Shown here: positions 46,619-63,942 of the stretch, piece by piece
Numbering within the stretch: position 1 is the stretch's first letter
How the letters are laid out: every line of letters begins with the position of its first letter
From: Eleginops maclovinus
Taxonomy: Eukaryota; Chordata; Actinopteri; Perciformes; Eleginopidae
Assembly (NCBI RefSeq): GCF_036324505.1
Contig: NC_086366.1
Coordinates: 16,059,427-16,123,426, forward strand
Length of the DNA: 64,000 bases
Direction of reading: 5' to 3'
The notes under the pieces: generated by a model
Told to the model about the DNA's origin: nothing
What the model saw: the letters and a program-made list of their open reading frames with translations, nothing else
The model's database searches: none
Program-made: the position numbers and the translations under genes

Positions 46619-47512
46619 ATAGTTATATTATATATTTCAATATTTTTTAAAAGGTTATTCCTTTCATGATGTCATTGAAGATAGTATTTGCTTTACTGAA
46701 GGAAGCCCACGTCCGTTTCAAAACTCTGAAGAAAATCCTGCTATCGAGATCATGTGTGCTCAAAGCGCTGCCTGTAAGCCATAAGACATCATTTACCGTA
46801 GCAACATTTGATCCATCACTCAGGATAGCTATCACATTCATCTCTGTGAGTTATATGAAATGGTCAGATAGTCATCACCGACATCTGGAAAGCATCAGTG
46901 CACTATCATTTACTTTATATAAGACCTTTCCATCTACGTTGTGGAGATAAATAACCGCCTAACTTCAAAATGAACAACCGTGACATCAGATTTCAGAATA
47001 GAGTGCTTTAAAACTTCTACATACAATATGTATGCTGGGAAAACTGGTTTATGGTACCATGAACATAACTACAGAAAAGGCTTGTAAACAACTTGGAGTT
47101 AAAGAAGAGATAGAGAAAAGTCACAGATTGGTGTATTGTAAAATATAAAATGACCATAAATCCGACTGATGAAGTGCATTGATTGGTCAAGTATTAAAAT
47201 GACCGGATTGGATAAATTGATGTTCTAATTAAAAACTGTATTTCCCTCTGCCTTTGACAGAAAAAAATATCTTATTCCTTTTTTTAATTCAAGACATCTT
47301 GTCTTATATCACTGCACTGTAACTGCAATATATTATCTGGTCTTTTATTTTTCAGATTTTTCTAAATACGATTTCTTTTCATTTTATGAAAAGCACACTG
47401 AATTCTGAGTTTGAAAGGTGTTATTCAAACAACATGCCCTTGACTCATTAGTTGCCACCAGTTACATTCCTCAACTGAATTTTTTGGACAAAGCATGTTA
47501 GTGATCAGCATC

Positions 47513-47760
47513 AGGACTAGAATCACCCGACTCAGGTACAGTTTCATCCCACAGGCAATAAGACTGCTAAACGCCTGAGCCCTGTTCAGTGCCTCCGTAA
47601 CCCAAAGCATTCATCTGGTACATCTTACAATTGATTTAACTTATTATCTGCTTTACAATATTTACATTCTGTTCTTGTATATTTTATTCTATTTACATGT
47701 ACATAATATCCTGCATTTACTTGGCCATTCTAACAAGTTAAACTCAGTATATTGTAGCAA
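47513..47760 (+). mobile_element. LINE 3'-end fragment with last RT codons
   Basis: The plus strand reads RTRITRLRYSFIPQAIRLLN followed by Ala and TGA (47576-47578). The ending 'F-x-P-x-A-(I/V)-x-L-L-N' is the usual C-terminus of RT proteins of the L2/CR1/Rex1 group of LINEs. A 180-bp AT-rich 3' region with polyA-like signals follows. Upstream of about 47513 the similarity is not visible, so the copy is heavily 5'-truncated, as is normal for these elements. Confidence 0.6.
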
Positions 47761-49603
47761 TACATGGGTGTACTCTCATAATGAATTCAAGGTGGCAAAT
47801 ATGGATGTTGTGAGAGAACATGTTTCAAATGTGTACGGTGGATTTCCACTATAAACTCCAGTAAACACAGGCAGCCAATGAGGAGATTTTCAGCTCTCAG
47901 GGGAGCGAGCGACACACAAACTGCTCTCTGCAGACGAGGATGACAACTTAATGAAACCCACCCGCTGGTGATGGGGACACATGTCCCCTTCTTTGATGAA
48001 TCAAGTGCCTTGCTTTTTGCACAGAGGACGAGGTTAGCATTCCCTGTGCCTACTCTCCCTAGCTTTTGGTATACCCTCACAGCCAGCGTTCAAAATTACA
48101 CTCTTTTTATATCTTTTCATCATTTATTTGATTTAGTTATTTCCTCCTTTCAAATATAAATTAAATACTTTGCAGGGGCGTCATGGTTCAGCAGTCCAGT
48201 GGATTGCGCCGTGGAGTCCAACAGCACATCCTGTCCGTTATCACTGCAGACATTAATCCCCTGAATTTCAGGTTCTCAAACCTCGCCTTGGACAAATGAA
48301 AGTATGGATGATAAGGATGTCCTGAGAGAATCGTGCTTACTCGAATCCCGCTTCTCCCACTGCTAGTTTAAATGGGAAAGTGAATGAGAAAAGGAGGTTT
48401 TTCTTCTGTCTGGACTACCCGTGAACTTTCCCTGTCAATCTACTATAGCCTCAAGAAGAGCAACATTATCTGGTTCTGAAATATGAGAATTTATTGCTTC
48501 TCCCAAGTTTACATCAATGTGGTTAGCAAATTTCGTTTTTGACTGTTAAATGAAAAAGAAAAAAAGAAAACTAAAAATGTCACACAGGACAAGTTTAAGT
48601 TTTTTTTCACAACTTCTATCATTTTTATAGCTTTATAAATTATGTATTTCCAACCAAGGGATTGTGATTACTACAAGGGAAGCAACATTTGTTTTTTTAA
48701 AAGAAACAAGGATAAATGTGGCTCTGACACATCAAATTAAATTGACTTTTTCCAGACTTCCCCCTCAATCACTGCCATATGTTCAATTACTGGATAGTTT
48801 GAACTACTTAGAATCAATAAAATAAAGAAACAAATCACTTTTTACTATTGATCACAATTTAGGACAGAAACTGCTGAATCTCCAGACTGAATTTTCAATA
48901 AATTATTTCAAAATAATCGAGATAAAGCTGTTCTATTTCCTCTATATATCTTTCATTTGTGACTTGAGTTTCAATACAGCGTTTGGCAGCACTCTTCTCA
49001 CTGTAGGTAATACACATGGCTGTCTACATGTCAAGATCTTTCACAGCTGATAACAGCAAAGGCACACGCGCTGTGGTAAAGAGGGAAACGCTGTGTGGAA
49101 ACTTATGACAGCAAAGTACACCCTCAAGTGTTTTGATCACTTCACTACCCACGCAAAGCAAGATTCAGAGAAATGCATTTTTGGGAAAATAGGTTTGTTG
49201 CAAAATCATACACTAGCAGCCCTAAATTGTTATGCAATGTAAAGTAGCCAGAAACAATGTGATGTCATTTGCAGTTAATTGCACATCATCATGTTTACCA
49301 GTTGTTTTTTTTTCTCCTCTGGATAAAAAAACCTTCTTCTGTTGTTGCACAGAGGTTTGCACTTCACTGTGGACTGACACTTTTGTTCATGACAAGCTAT
49401 AAAAACAACATTATGTGTGCAATGCAGCTCACAGTGGCCTGTAATTTGCAAGAACAAGGTTACTTCTCCACTGCATAGCTGAGTAGGTAACGTACCTATA
49501 ATGAAGTTAAATACCGTAATTATGCAGTTTTGTTTAGTTTTAGTTTTTTGGCTTGACAACCCAACATCTTACAAAGCTTGTGGATCATTGATAGACTACA
49601 GAA

Positions 49604-53251
<3,648 letters not shown>

Positions 53252-53580
53252 TAGGGCTTGGAAATATATCCATATTATATTAATATTGATACTAGATTAG
53301 ATATCTCCTTCGATTTTGTTTTTTATTTTCCTTTGTTTTTAAAACGTAGCTTTCCAGTGGGTGTAATTTTCAGAGAATACCACACTGTTATAGCTTTTTG
53401 TATTATTTGCCTTGACCCACTCATTTGTACCACATTTCTGATTACTTATCACATGTTACGTTTCATATAAATATTTTGTGACAGCACCAACAGTAAACCC
53501 TACAACAACTTCATATCGATATCCAGGTATTTGATCAGAATTAGCATGGTATCTGATTTTATCCACATTGCCCAGTCCTA
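53252..53580. mobile_element. Non-autonomous inverted-repeat element (MITE), about 329 bp
   Basis: The left end reads TAGGGCTTGGAAATAT and the right end on the minus strand reads TAGGACTGGGCAATGT: terminal inverted repeats matching at 12 of 16 bases. The interior has internal runs such as ATATCGATATCCAGGTATTT and no transposase frame. I recognise the overall pattern as a MITE common in fish genomes, with TA at both ends that may be the target duplication (Tc1/mariner type) or part of a hAT-type end. Class unresolved. A 70-codon frame inside is incidental. Confidence 0.7.
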
Positions 53581-53707
53581 ATCTTAAACTGAATCCTAAT
53601 TGGACCAAAAAAAACATGTGTCAAAACTGTGAGCAGAAATAGGGAATTTAATCCTGTGATCCCATGACCAGTCACGAAATATTCATTTACCATTCTATTG
53701 ATGCTTG

Positions 53708-53902
<195 letters not shown>

Positions 53903-56900
53903 TGCCTCCTGTCAGTTTACAGCTTCATAAAACAAGCCACAAATAAGCAGTGATCCCAGCAACAGGAGCTGTAAAAACCGACAGCAGTGTTGATATCTCC
54001 ATCGGGGGGGGGGATGACTGTGCTGCAGATATGACGCTCTTCTCTTTACACAACCTATTAGACAAAGTAATCACTTAACAATGCTGCGGGTAATCAGTGC
54101 AGACAGGATAGTACGGTCATTTATTTTAGATGCGGTCTGCCAGGATATTACCTGAATTTTAAATATTATTGCCATCTATGTATTGCTGGCACAAAACAAA
54201 ACAAAATAACTCAACTGTTTGCTTTTTGGATACCAATTGTGCAATGCATAGAGGAACTGATTTAATTGTGTTTGTGGGGGGGGGGGGTCCCTGCATTTCC
54301 TCTACACACCAGAGTAGTTTTTGCTTGTTGAAATCAAATGTATTTCTCATTACAGAGGCAATGTTCGAAAGGCACAATGTTAGAAATCTATGGGATAATA
54401 TTGGACTGTTTTGAATGAAACCGTTTGTCTGATATTTGCTTTAGGAGACAACAAATAACTTTTAGGATAATAACCTGCACATCCTTTTGAAAACTGGCCT
54501 TGGATTCTATGCTTTCAAAAGAAGTTAAATCCTTGAATGCTAACAAAACATTAGTATTCCAACTCCAGAGTTATTGTTTTGAAGATCTTAGAATTCTCCC
54601 CAGTGGATGTTATTGTTCTACGGATTAGTTTGCGATTTAAATGGGTTAGAAAGAAGTTGGAATCATGTGTTTTTCCATTTTTCTTTAGAATTAACAATGT
54701 TTTATCCAGTATGGACAAGAGTGAACTCCCAAATGCCTTTCGCTGAACAACAAGTAAAGCAACCTGTAAAGTTCCCTCCATTCCTCGCAAAACAGAAGAT
54801 TTGTGGTTGCTGCAGATTAAGGTGCCACCCAACAAAAACAACACACTCAATTTTGTTTCCACGGTGGCCCTGTATCTTCTGATAGAAACGATTTAGAGCT
54901 ACTTCTGTTAACATCACATTTATTTATCCGTTGACCTTTCCTATAGCAAGGATGACTTCTTGAGACTAACTTTTTGTTTTCCAGTTCTAAATGATTCTCG
55001 ATGCTGCACTGTATTATCCATTAGTCCTGCATCTGATAGTAAATGCTTGCTGCCTATGCCATCAGCCCTAAATTGAAACCTATCACCTCGTCAGTGTCAA
55101 TACGGACTCTAGCGTTGAATTGCAAACAAATCTGTATTTGTTTTTTTCCAACAAGCAAATAGCTTTTAGGTCATTTCACTCTGAATGCACAATGAGATGA
55201 CAGAATTTATGAAGCAATGTGCTTTGATCTTGTTGTGTTGTCCTCGTTTTACAGGAAACACCTGCCTCAAACACATTTAGCTAGATTAGGAGTGAGCTTG
55301 TTATCTTTCCACTCCACGCTTTTGTCTTTTACAGGAGTGGAATTTCAATGCAGAACCAGACACTGTGAAACTGTCTCCACAACCAGCAGAACACAGACGC
55401 GGTTCATTTGTTGCTGAAATGCTGTTCAGAGCCATTACCGACTCGTTCACATTGATAAAATCATAGCAGTGCTGTTGTGATGATGTAAAGCGACGCTGAA
55501 TCTTTAAAAATAACGACACCGCAGCAGTTGCTGTGAAACTAAAAAGCTTTAGAAGTTCAACACAAGACGATTGAATAAAAACAACTCGAGCATGACATTT
55601 TTTAAGGCCTTTCCAATTAAGGAAACAGATTTATATGTAATTTAATCAACTAAAATTGCAGCTACATTTTGTGATTCTAGCACTGAGGCTGAAAGAACAG
55701 AAATAACAATGCATCACTGTTTTCATCTTCCAGAAATCCCTTGAATGCTCCAGATATCTAGAGAGATATTTTTGAGTTGGAAAGCAGCAATAGTCCCTCA
55801 CAATCATAAAGTTTGCAATGAATAAACACTTGGAGTTTGCAACATTGTCTTATTGATGTGCAGAATATACATGTGTAGGCGGAAAATCCCAAACCAAATT
55901 TCATCAAGACGGATTGTGATCTCATCATCAGGGAAGAGCGATGGCTGAGATTGATTGTGCTGTGTCTTTTACAAAGAAATAAAAAAATAAAAGAATAGGC
56001 AGCCCACATTGAGGATTTCTCATAGGAAAATCACTGTTTACTCGGAAAACAATACATCTGTGGCTGTGTACATTTGCTCCGGGCTAGTGTGTGTCAGCCA
56101 ACAATCGTTAAAGCCTATGGTGATGTTTTTTGGTGATATATTGATGGTGATGTAGTTAAACTCGTTGCCAAACTCATTGACAAAGCACACTTTCCCCTAA
56201 TGTTATTGATTATTTGCCATCAATTTATTGTCAAATACACACACACACACATCTCATTTGTCACTCACAAGATCTTGAGTGAGTTGAAAAAGACGAAATA
56301 AGAGGGACAAAGTAGGAGAAGGACATAAACAATCAGCTATCTCCATTCTGCAGTCTTATCAGTCCCTTCCCACTACAGCGGTGTTAATGATATCTCACTG
56401 GACCCTGCCAATGGTTGGAGCACATCAGCCCAACTAGGCCCATGCTTTGTAGATCTCATTTGATTTTCACTGCTGATAGCGGATGCCGCAATTTATGCCA
56501 GTGCTCATTCAAGTAGATGGAGATCAAAGAATCTTGTCCCTCCCTCCCCTCCCTCCCATCTCTGGTTTAATCAGATCAGAACAGGACTCTGTACTGAGAC
56601 CTCCTCATTCAGCCACTGAATGACAACAGTCCAAATCCCTTCCCGCAGGGTGTGTACTGAAAATCTTAGCTTTAACAGAGGTGTTTGAGTGATTTGCATG
56701 TATTTACATGTTTGTCAAACGTTGCAAAATAATTGTTTTTTTCAATCTTTCCTGATAAGACCCAATTGCATTAACAGAGAATTGCAGTGTGACAGGTTAT
56801 TTTCCTCTCCATAACTGGAAAAAGACAGATGGAGCACAAATTCTAGGTCTTGCTAAACTGATCGAATGATTTCATCACTTTATGCAGGCAAACATTCCTC

Positions 56901-59900
56901 CCAAGTGCAACTATGGACAAAGTTATCTAGCCATTAATATCAGTTTACGTCAACAGCCATTAGAAATCACTGTTTTTTTCTTCACATTTTATTCATGAGA
57001 AGCATAATGAACTGTGCTCAAATTAGAATAAAATAATAACACATTTGAATTATCTCCAACAGTCTATTCATTATTGCCATTTTGTTTTATCAGTCCAGTT
57101 GCACATTTAAAAATTAGACTGTTAGACTTACTACATGGAGCTTTTACTAAATAGTTAAGTCCAAACAAACCATGTGGCACGTGTAACAGTCAGTAGGCCT
57201 ATTTACTTCTTACTGCAAACTAATACTCCTTTTGGGACAAAATCTGAATTTGAGCACTTAAGTAATATGTCTGCAAAGTATGTCACAATACCAGAATTGT
57301 TGTCGATACCATAAACAGATTTCTACGATTCTCGATAACCAATTTGAGGAGTATAACACATCCTTCGATAGATATTAGATATACGATGTCATAAAATTGT
57401 TGCAAATTCGAAACATTATTACAGATCTTCATCTTTAAGATATGCATTTCACATTTTTCTAGGTGTTAGCAAGTGGAGCAAGAGACTTTAGCTTGATTTA
57501 TACATTAATCATAAAAGTTATTATATGTTGGACCTAACGTTCTTGTGAGAGAAGTCAACTACTGCTCTGAGTCCTTTTGACATTTAAAGAGCTCATTACA
57601 GCTTCATAATCACAAAACTGATTCCCTAAAGAAAGCAACAAAAAGCAGCAAGACCTTGTTTCCATGACACCAGGTAACACAAACCTGATATTTCACTACA
57701 GCTGTGTTGCAGTGGGTGCAACCATTCAAAGTCCACCTAATCCTTTAAAAGAACAAGACACAAAAACTTGCAACAAATAAAGAAATATTATTCTTTCTGT
57801 CATTTTTGTAATGGTAACATTGAAAGAGAACATATGTAATTGCACTTTAAACATGATTATTTTATGCAACTCAGGAACAAAACTATGGTCATCTATGACA
57901 GCACGAATAGAGGTTTCATTAAGTCCACACTCACATCCACAAAACAAGACCAAAGACACAGAAAAAGGATGTTCAGTCTAATTACTGAAACTAACGCTTA
58001 TGGTGGCTGTAATTTATTAATAACTGTAAAAATATGCAGATGAATATTCATTCACGTCTTTATGATGAAACACTTATACAGCTGCTAAGTATTTCAGTCA
58101 GGCTTTTTTCATCTTCAGAACAGATGCCCACGTAGTTTTGTCAACAAAGCACACCTCTAAAAAGAAAAGTAAAAACAAAGGGTGTACCTGATGTTCAATA
58201 GGGGATCTTATAGAAAGCAGCGGAGATTGCGGCAGACAGTCTGCAGCCTGAGTCTCACATTGGACGGTGGAAAGGCTGCTGCAAAACAACCATCCGCTGA
58301 GGTAATTCACAGAGCATTGATGATGACAAGGCACCGTGGTTTAGCTTCCCATTAGCACACACATTCAAATACCCACGCCTCTGCACACATACGCATTCAC
58401 ACACAGCCATGGTTTAGCATTTCTCTTAGAGATATTAAACCTTCCCAGGGAATACACTTTTGATCTATGTAAATGTGTTTGTTTATGGCAGGTAATACCA
58501 TTGTTATTCAACACTTAATGGGGGAAAAAATCTGTCAAAGTCCTACATTTTATTGTATGTAGCTATATAAGATTTTTTTTAAAGCAATATGAGCAGTAAA
58601 GTGATAACCTTACCTAGCTCTCTGCTGCTGATATAGTTGCAGAGGACAGCAGAGCGACTCTGTTGTTTTGATTTTCCACTGAGGTCTCAGACTTATTTCT
58701 AGATTCAAACTTTTCTAACTCGCACCTACTTCAAACACCATTTCAATAAAAGATTGAAGTTAAAACTGACTTTAATCTGAGAGGCATGATGGAAACAAGC
58801 AACTTATAAAAGATTAATCTGTTTTTCATTTCTTAAAGTGTGAAGCAAAGCCTGTATTTGACTTCCAGGTCTTTCTCTTAAGTTGTTGTGAGGTGTCTCT
58901 CAACCTTTTCAGATGTCTGTTGCACGCTGCAGGCTGAGGTAAAATAAGAATTCAGTAGCAGTGCTGTTTTTTTACCTCTGGTTCATCTCAAATGAATGAT
59001 GGGTTATTGTGATTGAACAAGCATTTGAAGTTAACATTTGAGGTTTGCTAGGATCCTTTTTACCAAGACCTTGCTCGCTGATCAACTGTATTCATGCAGG
59101 GATTTATTCAGGCGCTCCATTCAAAAGAGATAGAGCCAAGCAGTGGAGATTTATAACAGATTTTCCTGAATGGATTTACACTAATTTTACGCTTTTAAAA
59201 AGCTATTTAATAACAATGTATATTTTATTGGCTCGATTTAAACGCCTGACTATTTTTTCAAAATGTGTCTACAGGACTTCCAACCAAACCACAACTTATA
59301 CCTACCTATAATTTAAGCAATCAAGATCTTTCCTTAACCTGCCTGTTCCCCCCGACAGTAATCAACCTTTAGCAGCCCTAACCTGACCAGAAAAGGGAAG
59401 AAAGGCACTAACCCTGATCTCCTTTGATAAAGTTGTTCCCATTGTATACCCACTATTTACCCCAAACACCCTCTTACTGCTGTGTGATAGAAGAACTTAG
59501 CACTTCCTGGAGTGGAACAAGTACTGCCATGGTAGAAAACAGAGAACATTTCAGTTTATTTATTTAGCATACATGTAATTTCTAAGTGTGAGAGAAAAAA
59601 CAATGCAAGAAACAAATATTTGAACTGACCTATCACGACAAATGGTCTTTTTTATAACCACACACTACTAAAAGATGCTTGCCAGAAAATTGTTATGGGG
59701 TAATTTTAGCCAAAACAGAAACTGGATTTCTATATTCGCTACCAAGACTGATGGTGCTAGACCCCCCTTACACAACCCTGTGTCATACTGTCAGCAAACC
59801 AGCATTCGATGTCTGTGAAAATCCTGTCTTACACCTTCCTATCGTCACACCTGCTAGAGGGCATGTTGCAGCAGCAGAGACTCCGACTGTGTGCCACGTT

Positions 59901-60031
59901 TTAAAGCAGGATACAAAACGGCTCATAGAAGAGGGAGGTCTGTGGTCTCACTGTCAGGGTGTGGTGACCCGTAGAACATGCATCATAAGTTATTTTCTTT
60001 CCTTATCCTTTTGGTTATCCTTTTCTGAAAG

Positions 60032-60225
60032 CTGTAAATGATGTGCGGGCCAGAGCTTATCCGAAGCCACATCTTGGAGCCGGCCACTGCAACAGGGCTT
60101 ATGGAGATAGTCAAGGGTCTTGATTCACTAACACCACCTAGAATAAGCTTATCAGGCTCTGCAGATGCTGCTACCATAAGCCATCATTCTTCCTTTGGCT
60201 CTGGATCCTTAGCAAGTTTCAGAAG
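60032..60225 (+). other. Weak candidate exon (194 bp)
   Basis: A pyrimidine-rich tract at about 59993-60027 ends in an AG (60030-60031), and a strong donor AGAAG/GTGAGG lies at 60225/60226. Between them one frame is open from an ATG at 60038 to the donor and codes for a Ser/Gly-rich peptide containing RISLSGSADAATISHH and SSFGSGSLASFRR. The frame is closed by TAA just upstream of the ATG, so if coding this would have to be a first coding exon. I recognise no domain. Splice-like motifs this good arise by chance in 64 kb, so this is a lead only. Confidence 0.2.
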
Positions 60226-60593
60226 GTGAGGTAGCAATGAGAGACTGACAGTGCAGGTTACAGGAAGGTTAATGTCGCCGTAGCCTGGCCACCTTCAATG
60301 ATTCCCAAATGGTAGGAGTGGATTTTAAATAACACAATGATTGTGGTTTGGTAAAAGAACAACAATTATTATAATAAATTAAAGTCATCAACATTTTAAT
60401 TATGGGGACATTCATAATTAAATTATTAAGTAACTGCATCTAACGCAGTTGCATCCTTAAGGTAAAATGTGCAATTATAAGCAGAATTCCTATTGCTTGT
60501 ATACATTTATCTAAAATCACCATCTCATAAGGCTAAACACATGGGATTAGGACTGTGTGCATAGTTAATGGACATTCATATGTTCATTTTCTC

Positions 60594-60606
60594 ATATATA
60601 TATATA
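60594..60606. repeat. (TA)n short run
   Basis: Six TA units. Simple repeat of no evident function. Confidence 0.8.
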
Positions 60607-61330
60607 CTGCTAGTAACTCAATGAAATTGCAGTAAAATGGATTCCTGTGTTGTAAGCAATGTAATGTCAGCATGCTGCATTTAAGAATTGATAATATTTG
60701 TTTTTCGAGAATGTCCAAAAGCAAAGGTACTAAGACGTTTCAAATGATGATGGCGGAAAATAATTTATGTAATAAACATGCTGCCCTTAATAGTATTGTC
60801 AGAGCAATAGGCCATTCCTTACAATACAATGGATTACCTTTCAGCCCATTAGTGTCCAGCCCAGCTTCGTTTCTCTTTGACAGACACGTTTTCTCCTTGG
60901 TTAATATGGTAATAGTTTCCTTTAAACTTTGTTTTAACACAGGAGATGGCAAAAGATCTAAATAGGGATGATGAGTGCAAAGGTCAGACTATGCACTGTT
61001 TAGCTCCTGTTTTCTAATATTTGTCTTTAAAGTTAAGAACAACAGCCTGGGGACGAGCAGCAGTGAGATACTTGACATTAGTGATTTCCGGCTTTTGCCT
61101 AGACAAAGGATTGATTGTATGAACAAAAATTACTCCCACATTTATGCTTAACTACCATTTGTACTCCTTTGATCCTGCTTTGATATTAGTCTTTGAGATG
61201 TCAACATCTATGTGTTATTAATTAATACCCCCCTTTGAGTCAAATTGCATAAGTTAAACATATCTGAACAATGTTGGTTAATAGTTTTTTTAAAGTAGAA
61301 GCCCACAGAAAAAAAAGTCAAAGAAATGCA

Positions 61331-61347
61331 TTATTATTATTATTATT
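61331..61347. repeat. (ATT)n short run
   Basis: Five to six ATT units in an AT-rich region. Confidence 0.8.
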
Positions 61348-62806
61348 GCCTTAATTAAAGATTCACAAAGCAAAGAGAAGATTGAGGCCAAACTACTGAT
61401 TATAGCATATTGCACTGGGCAAGGTGATGATTATAAAAATCATATTAGAGGCTTTCACAATCTCAGACCTTCCTTGCTGACTCGACAGATCCCAAATCAG
61501 AACACATCATTTGAAAATCAACAGGGAACATGCCCGGTGTGAGCAGCAGGTTGTGATTTGAAGAGAAAAGAGGGGTAGATTAAGGATGTGCACCACAGAG
61601 TCCTTGCTGCTATATTGTTTTACTATGTAAGCACCACTGAAGCGTGATAACATCTTTTATTCTATTTCAGGATGGTGGTATCCTCATGAAGAGAAGTACC
61701 TCCTGAGTTGGAGATTTGTCTTTATCACACCAAAGGTTAACATCACCCAGTTCATTTCCTCGAGGCAGAGAGTTCAATTTGTTACAATGACATGAGTTTT
61801 ACAAAAGGGTTCAGTGTGTAATCACTTTAATGAAAATATTAAATGGGAATGACATGAGGTCTAAAACTGGAGGCTCTGACTCCTCTGACTCAGCAGCTCA
61901 GACCGGGGCTTTGACTCCCTGCAGCTGTTTTGGTTCTCCCAAATAAAAATTTGGTAAAGCAAACACATGTTTTTCTCTCCATGTTGTCATTTGAATCTTG
62001 GAAAACATTAATACGGTAGCTTTCACTACTCAAGTAAAGTATTAAAAATATATATCATTTTTCAATGTAAAGGGAGAAAAGGCGACACTGCAAGTTCACA
62101 TTAAGAGAAAGTTTCATTTCAATTGATAATAATACAATTATGCTTAATATAGTTTATTAGAAGCCTTATTTGGTTTGTTGTCATTCACAAATGTACCCAT
62201 GGTTACCCAACTATCTCAGATTGTTTTTCAAAGTAAACGTTTTTTTTAATAAATATTAACAAATGTGAAAGCAAAAAGGTACAAAATGGCACACAATGTA
62301 CCAAAAAGGATCATTAATGTCTTTGTTACATGTTGTTTTTTGGTTCTGGTATTATTGTAAGTCTAACCCAGAATTAGCTCATCACTGACTTTACTGCCTG
62401 TGGGATATTTTGTCAGGTTTAAATTATTCCAGCACTCACCAAGTGTGGGAATTTAATGTCATTCATGACTGAAAATTTAAATATCATAATTTGTAGTCTA
62501 GTTATGTTCTGGTGCCAGGTGCCTTATTTGAGCACAGTGTTGTAATGAATTTAAATACTCTGAATATTCACATTTAGAGAATACACATGCTTCCCAGAAA
62601 CGCCAGAAAGGGGAAGACATTTTGTATGGCTGGTAACACACTCCCAACACTCTCAAATGTGTGATCCTAGCAATAAAATGGAGGAGTTGGACAATCTTAT
62701 CTAATCTTAGTAATCAGTAATCAGATTACTTTTTCAAGGTAACTGTGGCAACACTGTATATAATACATATAATGGCGTTTATCTAGCGGTAAACACTGAA
62801 GGAAGA

Positions 62807-63117
62807 ACATGTCAAGCTCTGTGCTGTATCAGAAACAATGCGCAACGTGTATCAGTATCTCCCGTTACAAAACTCAGAGAGAGTAGATTGCTGCATGATG
62901 TTCAAAAGGGGGGCGTGGCCAGCTTTAGGTCAGCTCAGATTTAAAGCGACAGTCACAGAATCAGCACTTCAGGAACAGGGCTGAAATAGAGGGGTATGAG
63001 GCATGGTACAATGGGTGATCTGATTAGTATTTTGAGCAAAACACCTCACAGACATGTTTTGTATAGATATTCCCCTACAATATATTGTGGAAATATAGCA
63101 TAATTGGGGACCTTGAA
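62807..63117 (+). repeat. Interspersed repeat, copy B (about 311 bp)
   Basis: Second copy of the segment at 30716-31026, in the same orientation and of the same length, with few substitutions over the first 260 bp and more near the right end. The flanks on both sides are unrelated to those of copy A, so the shared part is a real repeat unit and not a segmental duplication of the region. Confidence 0.8.
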
Positions 63118-63942
63118 CATCCTTTATCTTAATAATTGTACTGCTCAGCAGCTGCTAACATGGACATGGACATAGACAACTGTAACCCAAATGTACTGAT
63201 TTCTGTGTTGGCTAGAATGGCTAGAAAATGCTAAGTTTACTTCTGTGTCCAGTGCAAAAATCCAGAGAGAACGTTCAAATCTTATGAGCAACTTAAAAGA
63301 TAACCAATGTGTTTTTTGTCTTTAGCCGAGTGATGCAAATCTACTCTACACTTCCATATGTTAATATGATGCCCTGGTTGGGTGATTTTAACCACGTCAT
63401 CTTGAGAAACAGTAGCAATTCTTCACTGCCACAAGAGGTGACAAAACACTCTACCAATGCCTCTGTGCTATTCCATAGGCTTTTCACACAGTTGTGAGAG
63501 CTCTTTGTGGAGAGTTCGCTCAGGGGCAAAAAGCTGACAAATCCTGGAAGAGGAATGTCAGGAAGTGGTCGCCTCAGAAAACACACACCTTGAATGTCTG
63601 TGGTCTGACAGCTAACTGGGACATGTTTAAAAGAGACAAGTATTGTGTTAGACTCTTCAACCAATGTGGTCAAGACTAAGGGCTGTATACATTTGTAGAT
63701 CCCAAAGTCATGACCACATTTGTTGAACACATCTATATCTGTTCTGGTCTTCTAGAAAACATCTTTGCAATACTAAAAGGAAGAGGAAATATTTAGCTTT
63801 ACAAAATTCTCTCCAGAACTACCACTCACATTGGATGCACTTAATTAAGGTGCATCAACAAATGTTAAGTTTGATTCACATTACTAATTTATTAACACAT
63901 TATATACAGTATATGATAATCTGATTTGATTAAGGCATTTTA
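63118..63942. other. Non-coding stretch near right edge
   Basis: AT-rich DNA with frames up to 129 codons (63341-63730, minus) that have no recognised domains and overlap other frames on the opposite strand. No gene called. Confidence 0.45.

Noticed and set aside
48170..48345. tRNA-like A and B box matches
   Set aside because: The boxes are about 150 bp apart, too far for a Pol III internal promoter, and no SINE body follows.
57280..57400. Resemblance to decayed hAT-type transposon sequence
   Set aside because: No terminal inverted repeats or borders could be found; similarity is limited to short phrases.
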